64,000 nucleotides of DNA from Anaerolineales bacterium UBA5797. Its GTDB lineage: Bacteria > Chloroflexota > Anaerolineae > Anaerolineales > Villigracilaceae. This document shows positions 35,809-44,044 of this stretch, in pieces; positions within the stretch are counted from its first letter, which is position 1, and every line of letters starts with the position of its first letter. Where the stretch lies: positions 38,586 through 102,585 of the forward strand of contig DIDP01000039.1 of NCBI GenBank assembly GCA_002418205.1. Reading direction: 5' to 3'. The translations under genes and the position numbers were made by a program. The notes beneath the pieces were generated by a model. The model ran no database searches. It was not told where the DNA came from and was given only the letters and a program-made list of their open reading frames with translations.

Positions 35809-36837
35809 TTAGCGGCTCCCGGAAAGCAGATCGTTGAGCGCCTCCACGACCAGATCAGCCTGCTTGACGGGAAGCTCGTCGTGATTGGATTCCTCGGCGA
35901 AGACCTGACGGACATTGGCGGAGAGCGAGAGCAGCCTGGTCTGCATTTCGAGATTGACCCGCTCGAAGCCTGCATTTGCCTCATCAGACTGGCCCATTAA
36001 TTCGACGGGAACGCCATGCGTGATCACGATCATCGGAATATCGCCCAGGTGTAAAACGCGCGGGGATTTGCCAAGCGCCATGTCACTGACCTCCGCCTTC
36101 ACGGTGTAGATATTGAGCGGATGCAATTTCCGCACGGCGGTAAGCGTCTCTGCCACATCGGATGGGAAGTATTCCACCATCGGGTCGCTGACAGGGAGGA
36201 CGGTCTGCAGCGAACGCAGGAATCCCATCAAAAAGACGTTGAACGGCTTGTTGGGACCCGAATACATCTGCTTCGCCATGTCCTGAATGGACTGCGGATA
36301 ATTTGTCCACTGGTCTTCATGTGCTGAGTCGATCATCACCAGCCCCGCTACAGCCTCGGGATGTGCCTGGGCGTACAGGCGCGCGACGTAGCCGCCATAG
36401 GAATGACCGGCGAGGATATACGGCGCTTTGATCCCAGCGTTGGCAAGCAGGATTTCCAAATCCTCCACCTGCCCCATCGGAGACAGATCGCCGCTTCCCT
36501 CCTCGCTCCAGGCATACCCCGCCCGGTCATAGACGCATACGCGCGTCATCTTTGCCGCTTCGCTCTGGATGAGCCAATAGTACGTGGAAGGAACGCCCGA
36601 ACCTGCCAGAACGACGACGGTCGGGCTGCCTTCGCCTTCACAGTGGATGTGCAACTTGTAGCCGCCGACATCCACCAATTGACCGGGAGGCGGGTAATTG
36701 GCTTTGACCTGCGCCCTCACGAGCGCGCCGCCAGCAAAGATCGTCACGATCAGCGCAAGTATGAAGATCAGGAAGCCCGTCACGATACGCTTGAGCCAGA
36801 ACAGAAAGCCTCGTTTGGGTTTGGATACAGTGGTCAT
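35809..36837 (-). CDS. Membrane-anchored alpha/beta hydrolase
   Basis: 342 residues with an N-terminal membrane segment (about 16-36), KLHIHCEGEGSPTVVVLAGSG, YDRAGYAWSEEG, nucleophile elbow GHSYGG and a C-terminal His in ESNHDELPV. Paralogous to 32373-33416 (shared YPPxGQxVDxGGYxLH opening after the anchor). Likely an esterase or lipase-like enzyme outside the membrane; substrate unknown. AAAAGGAG precedes the ATG. Flanked on both sides by copies of repeat A, so it forms a separate transcription unit. Confidence 0.85.
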   Translation of the reverse strand: MTTVSKPKRGFLFWLKRIVTGFLIFILALIVTIFAGGALVRAQVKANYPPPGQLVDVGGYKLHIHCEGEGSPTVVVLAGSGVPSTYYWLIQSEAAKMTRVCVYDRAGYAWSEEGSGDLSPMGQVEDLEILLANAGIKAPYILAGHSYGGYVARLYAQAHPEAVAGLVMIDSAHEDQWTNYPQSIQDMAKQMYSGPNKPFNVFLMGFLRSLQTVLPVSDPMVEYFPSDVAETLTAVRKLHPLNIYTVKAEVSDMALGKSPRVLHLGDIPMIVITHGVPVELMGQSDEANAGFERVNLEMQTRLLSLSANVRQVFAEESNHDELPVKQADLVVEALNDLLSGSR

Positions 36838-36894
36838 GGTTCATCTCCTTTTATTGAAATCATTGATGCCATTGTACAAATCGCATGGGAATTT

Positions 36895-36971
36895 CACATC
36901 GGAGGGTTGACGTGGACCATGTAAAACAAAAGACCGCCTTTTCAGCGGTCTTGGACAGGACAAATGACGTA
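36895..36971. repeat. Repeat A: terminator-containing intergenic repeat, copy 2
   Basis: Second copy of the repeat described at 35728-35804. Here it separates the NarL-type regulator from the hydrolase gene. The last 13 bases, GACAAATGACGTA, occur a third time at 35170-35182 without the hairpin. Confidence 0.8.
36920..36952 (-). terminator. Terminator after the NarL-type regulator at 36976-37620
   Basis: Stem AAGACCGC/GCGGTCTT (36930-36937 with 36945-36952), seven-base loop, TTGTTTTA on the minus strand, 24 bases after the stop. Confidence 0.85.
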
Positions 36972-36975
36972 TGAA

Positions 36976-37620
36976 TTAAAGTGAAGCCAGGCCCTCTTTC
37001 AAGGCATATAGCGCGGCCTGGGTGCGGTTCGCCAGTTGCAGTTTCGCCAGAATATTGCTGACGTGCGTGCGGACGGTCCGCTCGCTCACTACGAGTTTTT
37101 CGGCGATCTGGTCGTTGGTCAGTCCCTGCGCCACAAGTTGTAATATCTCGTTCTCGCGCTCCGTGAGCGGATCCTTCGTGGGGGGCAGTTTTGGCGGTTG
37201 GTTGATCTCGCGCATGACTTTGGATGCAATGCCTGGCGAGAGGAATCCTTCCCCGCGCGAAACACTGTAAATGGCTTTCAGCAATTCATCAGGCGACGAC
37301 TCTTTGAGCAAATATCCCAACGCACCGCTGCGGATGGCGGAAAACACCTTTTCGTCATCCGAGAAGGATGTCAATATAATGATCCTCGCATCCTGCCAGT
37401 CCTTTTTGATCTCTGTGATCGCCTCCACACCGTCCATGCGCGGCATCATCAGATCGAGCAGGATTACATCAGGCTTGAGCGCGCGCACTTTATCTACAGC
37501 TTGTACCCCGTCATTCGCTTCGCCGACCAGCTCCAGGTCGGGTTCTGTGGCGAGCAGGGAGCGGAGTCCCTCACGCACAATGGCATGGTCATCGGCAATA
37601 AAGATGCGCAGCCTGGTCAT
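36976..37620 (-). CDS. NarL/DesR-type response regulator
   Basis: 214 residues: receiver with the acidic pair in LRIFIADDHAIVREGL, phospho-Asp in VILLDLMMPRMDG and Lys in YLLKES; LuxR-type helix-turn-helix with LTERENEILQLV and RTVRTHVSNILAKL. Partner of the kinase directly upstream: the ATG comes one base after the kinase stop, with AGGAG inside the kinase gene. The partial regulator at the right edge of the window is closely similar in its C-terminal part. Target unknown. Confidence 0.9.
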   Translation of the reverse strand: MTRLRIFIADDHAIVREGLRSLLATEPDLELVGEANDGVQAVDKVRALKPDVILLDLMMPRMDGVEAITEIKKDWQDARIIILTSFSDDEKVFSAIRSGALGYLLKESSPDELLKAIYSVSRGEGFLSPGIASKVMREINQPPKLPPTKDPLTERENEILQLVAQGLTNDQIAEKLVVSERTVRTHVSNILAKLQLANRTQAALYALKEGLASL

Positions 37621-37621
37621 G

Positions 37622-38683
37622 TCATATCTCCTGTATGGGAACTACAATTTTTATTTGGGTGCCTTTTTCCAACCCGGAAACGATTTGCAGATCTGCGTTC
37701 AATTTTTGCGCGCGTTCCTTAAGGTTGCCCAACCCCATCCCGCCTTCATCCTGCGCGGTGGCGGGATCGAACCCTCGACCGTTATCCCGTATGTCCATTT
37801 CAACGGCGCTGCCTGTGGAGCGGATGGACACATTGACCCTGCTCGCGGCGGCATGTTTGAGGGAATTATTCAACGCTTCGTGCGCCATGTGGAACAAACC
37901 TTCCTCCACCAACACAGGCAGACGCTCGATTCCCTCCACGCTCAAAACTGTTTCAATGCCCGCACGCTTTTCCACCGCCTCGAGCCTCTTCTGGATGGCT
38001 TTCACGAGCCCGTCGCTCTCCAGGGTCGGCAGGCGCAACTCGAACAAAAGCAGGCGCATCTCTTTCAGCGATTGTTGCGAAAGCTCGCCCAATCGTTTGG
38101 ACTGCGCGATGACCTGATCCAATTGTCCGCTTTTGGCAAGGCGATGGGTGGCTTCAGCGAGAAGGGTCATGCTGTACAAGGTTTGAGAGACCGAGTCGTG
38201 CAGGTCACGTGCGAGGCGCTGACGTTCCTCGATGGCGCTTTGTGCCTGCGCCTCGGCCAGGTTGACGCGGCTGGTGATATCCACCATTGCGCCGATCATG
38301 CGCAGCGGATTGCGATCCCTGTCATAGATGAAATATCCGCGATCGATGACATGCGCGTTCGTCCCATCCACGCGGCGGAATTTGTATTCCTCTGTCCAGT
38401 AATCCACTTTTTGTTTGAGCGCCTGGCGGACGCTTGCGACCACCCGTTCCTTGTCGTCTGGGAAAATGCGTTCCTGCCACCACTCGTGCGTTTGGACGGT
38501 ATCTCCCGCATAGCCGAACAGTGTCCTCATGCCGTGATTCCAGCGCGTGAGACCCGCTACGATATCCCAATCGTAGATGGCGTCGGCAGAGACTTTGGCG
38601 ACGAGTTGAAGCTTTTCTTCGTCGGTGAGGGAGGCGGCAAGGGGAGGTTCAGACTCGTTCGGAAAAATGGGCGCGTCTGACAT
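37622..38683 (-). CDS. PAS-domain sensor histidine kinase (HisKA_3)
   Basis: 353 residues, soluble. One PAS domain with PAC tail (about 25-145: ADAIYDWDIVAGLTRWNHGM, EYKFRRVDGTNAHVIDRGYF), then the HisKA_3 dimerisation helix with the phospho-accepting His in RQRLARDLHDSVSQTL, and an ATPase domain (DIRDNGRGFD, GGMGLGNLKERA). No membrane segment, so the signal is cytoplasmic. The promoter at 38692-38719 would give an almost leaderless message. Forms an operon with the regulator that follows. Confidence 0.9.
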   Translation of the reverse strand: MSDAPIFPNESEPPLAASLTDEEKLQLVAKVSADAIYDWDIVAGLTRWNHGMRTLFGYAGDTVQTHEWWQERIFPDDKERVVASVRQALKQKVDYWTEEYKFRRVDGTNAHVIDRGYFIYDRDRNPLRMIGAMVDITSRVNLAEAQAQSAIEERQRLARDLHDSVSQTLYSMTLLAEATHRLAKSGQLDQVIAQSKRLGELSQQSLKEMRLLLFELRLPTLESDGLVKAIQKRLEAVEKRAGIETVLSVEGIERLPVLVEEGLFHMAHEALNNSLKHAAASRVNVSIRSTGSAVEMDIRDNGRGFDPATAQDEGGMGLGNLKERAQKLNADLQIVSGLEKGTQIKIVVPIQEI

Positions 38684-38691
38684 TTCGGGGC

Positions 38692-38719
38692 ATTATACCC
38701 GGATTACCCGGCTTGTCAG
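38692..38719 (-). promoter_or_regulatory. Promoter of the PAS kinase/regulator pair
   Basis: CTGACA, 16-base spacer, perfect TATAAT on the minus strand. The -10 box ends nine bases before the ATG at 38683, so transcription should start within a few bases of the start codon; no Shine-Dalgarno sequence is present. Confidence 0.65.
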
Positions 38720-38783
38720 AGCCGGATGCGGATGATGTACGATGATGGTCAATGATCCGGTTTCCAATGAATGCTTTCTTGCG

Positions 38784-38963
38784 TCATGAAACCTTTTCCA
38801 CGATGAGCAGAAAGTCCACGTGCGTGGCGCTCGGGAACCAGGTAACGTTTGGAATGATGGCGATGATCTCGCCTTCAAGACTGTTGAGGAATTGTTCCAG
38901 CTTGCTTTGATCCGCTGTCATGCGGATATCAAAGCGATGGACACGATATTTATTGGTGGACAT
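38784..38963 (-). CDS. Small conserved-looking protein, 59 residues
   Basis: ATG at 38963 with AAAGGAG seven bases upstream; starts MSTNKYRVHRFDIRMTADQS, continues KLEQFLNSLEGEIIAIIPNV and ends VDFLLIVEKVS. The pattern beta-alpha-beta-beta and the ribosome site support a real gene of the DUF4177-like size class; no firm family. It lies 36 bases after the glycosyltransferase gene in the same direction. 38684-38783 downstream holds only the kinase promoter. Confidence 0.7.
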   Translation of the reverse strand: MSTNKYRVHRFDIRMTADQSKLEQFLNSLEGEIIAIIPNVTWFPSATHVDFLLIVEKVS

Positions 38964-38999
38964 GTCGAACTCCTTTCAGGAAACAGCAATGGCTTCATC

Positions 39000-40259
39000 T
39001 CATCTTTTGTGCAAATGAATCCAGCCGCAAATTTCGATACCAGCGAGAAGAAATAGCATCCAATCCATGGGTATGCGATAGCGAGGCATGTACGGAACAA
39101 GATAGTAAATAAGCGGGTATGTCAGCAACGGCGTCAATAGAATTACTCGCTGGGGAGCCGTGAGAATTGGGAGTACATGTCTGATGCCCAAAATGGCAAG
39201 AATCGTCAGCATGACCATTAACACAGATGCCGGCGAAGGCGTCAGAGGCCCGAACCAGAAATGAACGAGCCTCATAATGGTTAATTTGAAAAACTCCAGC
39301 GGGTTCTCTTGAATCCATCCCAACGATTCGGTCAATGCCTCCCGCATATATTCCACTTCACCCAACTCCCTGACCTTTCGCGCTTCCATCAGGTCAATGC
39401 GTGGATGTTTGTATCCATGCCCGGCTCTGTCCATCTCTTCAAAAGTGGCGGCGACGCCGGGGCTGTTGCCCATGCGTAGCTCCAGTCCCAGGTTGTCGCG
39501 GATAAAAAAGAATTCATGAAATACAACGTAGTTGCGCCAAGCCCAGGGAGCGCACGCTAGAACGACTCCCAATATCAACATACTGATTGTGGCAGTTTTT
39601 CTCCCGGCTCTGTACCAGCCTGTTTCAAAAACCAGACATCCGAGAAAGACGGATAATAGGACTGGTTGTACATGAAAGGATATTCCGGACCCCAATCCGA
39701 GCAGGAATGCGGCTTTGAAGGAACTTTGCCTGTTGTTCCACCTTCTCAGGAATGTCATCAACATTAGACCGAGCAGGATGGCTGCCAAGCCTTCTCCGTG
39801 TGTCGGTTTTTCCAGTTCCACCATGAAAGCGCCCATCAGCCCACCGACAAATCCCGCTTGTCTGCCTGCTCCAAGCCTGTCTGCGATCCAGGGCAACAGG
39901 GCATATATCAGCGAACTGATTATGAAGTTAAACATCACAAAGGCATAACCTGCCTGCCATGTATTCCCAAATAAGGAATAAATCAATGCAACGATAGCCG
40001 GAGGAATAGGCGGAAGATGCGCGGTGGGACCTGTTGGGATTATGTAGGGATCTGCAAAGCGGCCTGTCTCCGCCAGTGACCTGGCGATCGTTCCCAATTC
40101 CCTTTCGGGGGAAGGAAGGATATACAATTCATTCTCCGAAGCACGAATCCCAAATGCCAGGATGAAGATGAAAACAAAGGCGCGCAACGAGGAACTGGTG
40201 AGCCAATTCCAAGCGGATCGCATCTTTTTCAAAACCCATATGCCAAACGATTTCTTCAT
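39000..40259 (-). CDS. Polytopic glycosyltransferase, PMT/ArnT-like (GT39-type)
   Basis: 419 residues with about ten membrane segments. The first outside loop carries the acidic pair region PSPERELGTIARSLAETG that in GT-C transferases binds the lipid-linked sugar donor, followed by PTGPTAHLPPIPPAIVALIY. The C-terminal part (about 230-320) is a larger outside loop. Likely transfers a sugar from a polyprenyl-phosphate donor to a lipid, protein or polysaccharide. Starts one base after the stop of the GT87-like gene, so the two act together or at least are coexpressed. Confidence 0.7.
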   Translation of the reverse strand: MKKSFGIWVLKKMRSAWNWLTSSSLRAFVFIFILAFGIRASENELYILPSPERELGTIARSLAETGRFADPYIIPTGPTAHLPPIPPAIVALIYSLFGNTWQAGYAFVMFNFIISSLIYALLPWIADRLGAGRQAGFVGGLMGAFMVELEKPTHGEGLAAILLGLMLMTFLRRWNNRQSSFKAAFLLGLGSGISFHVQPVLLSVFLGCLVFETGWYRAGRKTATISMLILGVVLACAPWAWRNYVVFHEFFFIRDNLGLELRMGNSPGVAATFEEMDRAGHGYKHPRIDLMEARKVRELGEVEYMREALTESLGWIQENPLEFFKLTIMRLVHFWFGPLTPSPASVLMVMLTILAILGIRHVLPILTAPQRVILLTPLLTYPLIYYLVPYMPRYRIPMDWMLFLLAGIEICGWIHLHKR

Positions 40260-40260
40260 C

Positions 40261-41544
40261 TTATCTTCCCTGAATCGTCAGCTTGCTGGATATTGCGCGA
40301 ATCTGTTGCAATACGGATGGCAGGAGTTCCATGTAGGAGACCACGAGAAGGAGGAAGTCTGCCCAGAAGATAAAGCCGACAGAACCATAAAAAGATCTAT
40401 TACCGATGAGATTGAAGAAGACGATATTGGAGATGACAATGGATACCAGCAGAAGAAGCGACGCAGCCTTCCGCGCCGGAAGCGGGTGCTTCCACGATTG
40501 GGTTTTGTCTCCCTCCAGAATCTTCCACGCAAGGAGGGCTTGAGCGAAGGGCAGGTATACAAGATCCACTGGCCAGGATGTCATCAGGAAGAAGGGGATG
40601 GAGAGGAAGATGAGGTGAAAACTCCACAGGTCGGCATGGGGCAGACGGGCACGCTGAATGCCGAGAATGAGTCCCATGTTGAGGAGGGTGATCCCGTACG
40701 AAGTCCAGCGCAGAAGCGGAAGATAGTTAGAGACGTCGAATCCGATTGCTTCCATCCATCTCAAGAGGACATGAGGAAAATGTTGTGAGTTGTAATTGGT
40801 GATGACCCAGTCGAAATGACGATACGAATCGAGGAGGGCGGAGTAAAAATTCAGCGTACCATCAATTCCCAGAAGAAGACAGGGAACCGCGAGGAGGAAT
40901 ACGCCGCAGGCAAGGATCGCGTACAGGAGAAAGCGAAGGTCGCGGCGAAAAATAAATGGAGCAAGAAAGATAAGCGGAAAGAATTTGAAGCTTGCCGCAA
41001 ATGCGAGAAACGCGGCGGCGAATGCGTGGCGATTGCGTTCGAGAAAAATAAGTGCATATAAAATGGACACGGTTGTAAAGACGCCCACCTGTCCCCATTT
41101 GAAATTGTGCAGTAGAGGAAATGAAGATAGCACCAGGGTAACAAAGAGAAGTTGAAACGGTAGTTTGGCTGGGACGAGTTGGCGGAAGGCGAATAGGTAC
41201 AGAATGACGAAGAGGATTTGCAGGATGCCCCAGAAAAGAAGCGAAATATCGAGTCCCAACGGTGGGAGTGCAGCAAGCAGGATGGCAATGAACGGGGAAT
41301 AGACAAAGCCTTCGATGGGCAGTTTCGTTTGGAAGATCGTCTCTCCCATGGGATAGTAATAATCTGCGAGGTCGCAGAACGGCTTTGAGCATACATCCAT
41401 GGCCGCTCTGAAGTTGTAAGCATTGCGCCAGGTGTAGGCATAGTATGCAAACAGGATGATGGAAATCAGGGCAACGCCAAGAATGAATTGACGGTTTTGG
41501 TGTATCACTGACGGCTCATTTGTAATTTGCTTTTGGGCCTGCAT
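40261..41544 (-). CDS. GT87-like polyprenol-phosphate mannosyltransferase
   Basis: About 427 residues with about eleven membrane segments. The loop after the first segment has DLADYYYPMGETIF and FVYSPFIAILLAALPPLG, the pattern of GT87/DUF2029 transferases (donor-binding Asp and YPP-like stretch), then FKWGQVGVF and ASFKFFPLIFL. Works at the outer membrane face in lipid or polysaccharide mannosylation by family knowledge; the acceptor is unknown. The ATG at 41544 is preferred over 41556 since GGAGG lies between them at good distance. Confidence 0.7.
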   Translation of the reverse strand: MQAQKQITNEPSVIHQNRQFILGVALISIILFAYYAYTWRNAYNFRAAMDVCSKPFCDLADYYYPMGETIFQTKLPIEGFVYSPFIAILLAALPPLGLDISLLFWGILQILFVILYLFAFRQLVPAKLPFQLLFVTLVLSSFPLLHNFKWGQVGVFTTVSILYALIFLERNRHAFAAAFLAFAASFKFFPLIFLAPFIFRRDLRFLLYAILACGVFLLAVPCLLLGIDGTLNFYSALLDSYRHFDWVITNYNSQHFPHVLLRWMEAIGFDVSNYLPLLRWTSYGITLLNMGLILGIQRARLPHADLWSFHLIFLSIPFFLMTSWPVDLVYLPFAQALLAWKILEGDKTQSWKHPLPARKAASLLLLVSIVISNIVFFNLIGNRSFYGSVGFIFWADFLLLVVSYMELLPSVLQQIRAISSKLTIQGR

Positions 41545-41597
41545 TTGTTCCTCCATGAAGTGGCAGTCAGTTCAAAGTTGACAGTTACCTTTATATC

Positions 41598-41654
41598 TCA
41601 ATTCAAAATCACCGTCCCCGCGTTGCCATGGGATTGACCGGTAACAGCTTTGGC
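41598..41654 (-). pseudogene. Decayed 3' end of a phosphotransferase-like gene, remnant A
   Basis: Minus-strand frame AVTGQSHGNAGTVILN followed by TGA, matching the terminal TVDGGAGIVSLN of the gene at 46264-50499 with an internal deletion. Only about 19 codons are recognisable. The rest of the 41545-41744 gap holds nothing else I recognise. Confidence 0.5.
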
Positions 41655-41744
41655 AGGCCGCGCATGAGGTGGTAACCAACCTCATCTTGAAGCGCAGACA
41701 GCCGTTCCGTTCCGTCAATCCGATGGTCTGACCGCACGCAATTT

Positions 41745-42176
41745 CTACTCAACTGTCCACCAAAGGCCGGTGATCCTATGCTCGGGATCTTCGCTCCTGA
41801 AGTAAACTTCCAAGGTAACATCCGGGTCATTCTCATAAACGACGTGGTAGATCACAACCCGGTTCCTCCCTCGATCTTCAACATGGTCAAGCGTCTTTGA
41901 TAGATAGGCGCCATACACATCTTGGTTCACCTTGCATTTCTGCTGCCAGGCGCTCTCATCTAATTCCCCTTCCCATTCTTCTGGATCGAAATCGCGGGTG
42001 TACATGGCGAAGTCGCACTTGATGTCGCCGACGATCATGTTCTCAACAATCTCGTCAACCTCAGCCGCGTAGGCGGCTCCCTCTTCGGGGGTTAAACTTG
42101 TCACACGGGGGGCGCAGTCCGCCAGCGTCAGTGTGGCAAGGACAATCAATACGGTCAATGCAAGTTTCTTATTCAT
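41745..42176 (-). CDS. Hypothetical lipoprotein
   Basis: 143 residues: lipoprotein signal with lipobox ADC near residue 19-21 (LTLADCAP), then a soluble acidic domain with EIVENMIVGDIKCDFAMYTR and VVIYHVVYENDPDVTLEVYF, somewhat like DUF3887/DUF4019-type NTF2 folds. Its ATG overlaps the stop of the 42-residue lipoprotein by eight bases, so translation is coupled. Role unknown; the upstream serine hydrolase is probably cotranscribed. Confidence 0.7.
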   Translation of the reverse strand: MNKKLALTVLIVLATLTLADCAPRVTSLTPEEGAAYAAEVDEIVENMIVGDIKCDFAMYTRDFDPEEWEGELDESAWQQKCKVNQDVYGAYLSKTLDHVEDRGRNRVVIYHVVYENDPDVTLEVYFRSEDPEHRITGLWWTVE

Positions 42177-42297
42177 TTGAACATTCTCTTTCCGTAGTAG
42201 GGCTGAACATTGGAGACGGATTGGCTTTGGTTACACCACACGCGCTCAATGCCAGCAGGATAAACAGATGCAATAGAGTTGATAATTGATGTTTCAT
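42169..42297 (-). CDS. 42-residue small lipoprotein
   Basis: Starts MKHQLSTLLHLFILLALSAC with a clean lipobox LSAC at residues 17-20 and a 22-residue tail (GVTKANPSPMFSPTTERECS). AGGAG lies four bases before the ATG and overlaps the stop region of the serine hydrolase gene. Overlaps the next lipoprotein gene. Small entericidin-like lipoproteins have a similar size, but there is no sequence match to claim; it may also be a truncated gene. Confidence 0.6.
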   Translation of the reverse strand: MKHQLSTLLHLFILLALSACGVTKANPSPMFSPTTERECSNE

Positions 42298-42304
42298 TTT
42301 TCTC

Positions 42305-43849
42305 CTAAGGCTCCTTGCGTTTCCACATCCTTATTTTGTCCCAGAACAGGTATATCAAAGCCGCCAGGAGAATCCAGAAAGTGATCGAGACGGCATATCC
42401 GTATGTTGGATGGATGTTGAAGGCCAGCCTGATCAGGCTGAACAGGGCGATGTATTCCAACACGATGTATGGGACGTGCGTTTTCCAGTTTTGCCTGAAC
42501 TCGACCTTGAAAACAAAGTCCAGGAGGAACTCCACCAGCATGTAAAGAAGGACAAGGGCAAGCGAAACCAGGATCGGCAGACCCATCCCTTCAGCCAGGT
42601 AGCGGGCAAAAACGAAAGCGAGAGGGATCGCCAGGAGCAGCCACATGATGCCGATACCTCTGACTGCTCTGGTCCACTCGTTTTTCTGGGCAACAAAGAG
42701 AATGGCGAGCAGGAGATTGAATGCCAGCGCGCTGACAAGGAAGACCAGATCACTGAGGAACAGGGCGCCGGCAATGGCCAGCAGCACGGACATATGGTCA
42801 ATATCTCCCTGGTTCATTAGCACGATCAGCGTCAGTCCATCAGCCGGATAGCGGAGCCAGAACGTGGAATGGTATCCGCTGCCCCCCGCGCCGGCAATTA
42901 CAGGCCGCCCCAAGAGCTTGGTCACCAACACGCCGTACCCCCAGCCGAAACCCGGGACATCAATCGTCTGAGGGACATAACGCTCGAACATTGTCTCCAG
43001 TTCAGCCTGAGGCAACAGTTGATCGGTATAAAGAGCCTGGTCCCACAGGTAGAGATCTCCGGTGGTGGAGTACAACTGGCCTTCGCCATCTGAGATGGGC
43101 CATTGCTCATACTCCGCCCCGGTCGTGTCGTATCGATAGCTGTAGCCCAATGCCCCTCCGCTCGAACTGTCCTCGTACCCCGAGTCGCGCATGTTCAACG
43201 GGGTGAAGATGTTCTTATCGAGGAAGTCTGCATAGGACTGGCCGGAGGCCTGTTCGATGATGTGTGCCAGGAGGGTGTAGCCGAAGTTGTTGTAGTCGTA
43301 CTGCTCGCCCGGGCGAGTCTCGAGCGGAACCTCCCCCGCGATCTCAATGTAGTAGCCAGGGTCAGGCGGCGCCTCTGGCTTGCGTGCGGCCTTGCTCACA
43401 ATGTCGTGCAGCCGGGGAGACAGCCCTGAGGTATGGGTCAGCAGTTGGTGGATGGTGATGCCCTGCCACGCTTCAGAACACCTGACCATATGGTTACAAA
43501 TGGGATCCTGCACGTTCAACCTACCCTGCGACTGCAGGATCAGGATCGCCATCGCCGTGAATGACTTGGACAAGGAAGCCAGGTGAAAGCGCGTCCCGGG
43601 CGTATTGGGGATACCCTGTGCGCGGTCCGCGAGTCCATACCCCTCGTTGAGGAAAACCACCCCATCTTGAGCGATCAAGACCGAGCCGGAGATTGTGCCA
43701 TCGAGGGCCCATTGTTCCAGCAGTTCGTCGAGGTGGGAGGCTGCCTCAGGCTTCACCACCAACCTGGGAGGGCCGAACAGCGCCCAAGTCAACAGCGGCA
43801 GCGCCGCGATGGTTGAAATCAACAGAACGAAATACATTTTCTGCTTCAT
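42305..43849 (-). CDS. Membrane-bound serine hydrolase of the beta-lactamase family
   Basis: 514 residues. Signal/anchor segment (about 5-24), then the hydrolase domain with SLSK in FHLASLSKSFTA, YNN in QYDYNNFGY and GSG in AGAGGSGYHS, and four to five C-terminal membrane segments (about 350-505). Same overall build as 13970-15961 but with low similarity. Substrate unknown. AAAGGAG before the ATG at 43849. Heads a three-gene group with two lipoproteins and is bracketed by the phosphotransferase tail remnants A and B. Confidence 0.85.
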   Translation of the reverse strand: MKQKMYFVLLISTIAALPLLTWALFGPPRLVVKPEAASHLDELLEQWALDGTISGSVLIAQDGVVFLNEGYGLADRAQGIPNTPGTRFHLASLSKSFTAMAILILQSQGRLNVQDPICNHMVRCSEAWQGITIHQLLTHTSGLSPRLHDIVSKAARKPEAPPDPGYYIEIAGEVPLETRPGEQYDYNNFGYTLLAHIIEQASGQSYADFLDKNIFTPLNMRDSGYEDSSSGGALGYSYRYDTTGAEYEQWPISDGEGQLYSTTGDLYLWDQALYTDQLLPQAELETMFERYVPQTIDVPGFGWGYGVLVTKLLGRPVIAGAGGSGYHSTFWLRYPADGLTLIVLMNQGDIDHMSVLLAIAGALFLSDLVFLVSALAFNLLLAILFVAQKNEWTRAVRGIGIMWLLLAIPLAFVFARYLAEGMGLPILVSLALVLLYMLVEFLLDFVFKVEFRQNWKTHVPYIVLEYIALFSLIRLAFNIHPTYGYAVSITFWILLAALIYLFWDKIRMWKRKEP

Positions 43850-43943
43850 GGACGCAACTCCTTTCTTGTTGCTAATCCGTTGCTTAACATGTATTCAACA
43901 TTTCAGGCGATCGTCATCTCGAAGACGACAATCACCTTCGTGT

Positions 43944-44006
43944 TCAGTTCAACTCCACCGTCCCCGCGCCGCTATCCACTGTAAAGGTCTGGCCATCTGT
44001 GATGCC
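43944..44006 (-). pseudogene. Decayed 3' end of a phosphotransferase-like gene, remnant B
   Basis: Minus-strand frame GITDGQTFTVDSGAGTVELN then TGA, aligning without gaps to the last 20 residues of the gene at 46264-50499 (ITDGQTITVDGGAGIVSLN). Upstream sequence (to about 44040) has lost similarity. It lies 38 bases after the GNAT stop. The rest of the 43850-44044 gap is unremarkable. Confidence 0.7.
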
Positions 44007-44044
44007 ATGATGGGATTTCCCTGGGCTGGTGTGGACATGGGACT

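Noticed and set aside
37271..38680. 469-codon plus-strand frame
   Set aside because: Antisense to the response regulator/PAS kinase pair, whose motifs are complete.
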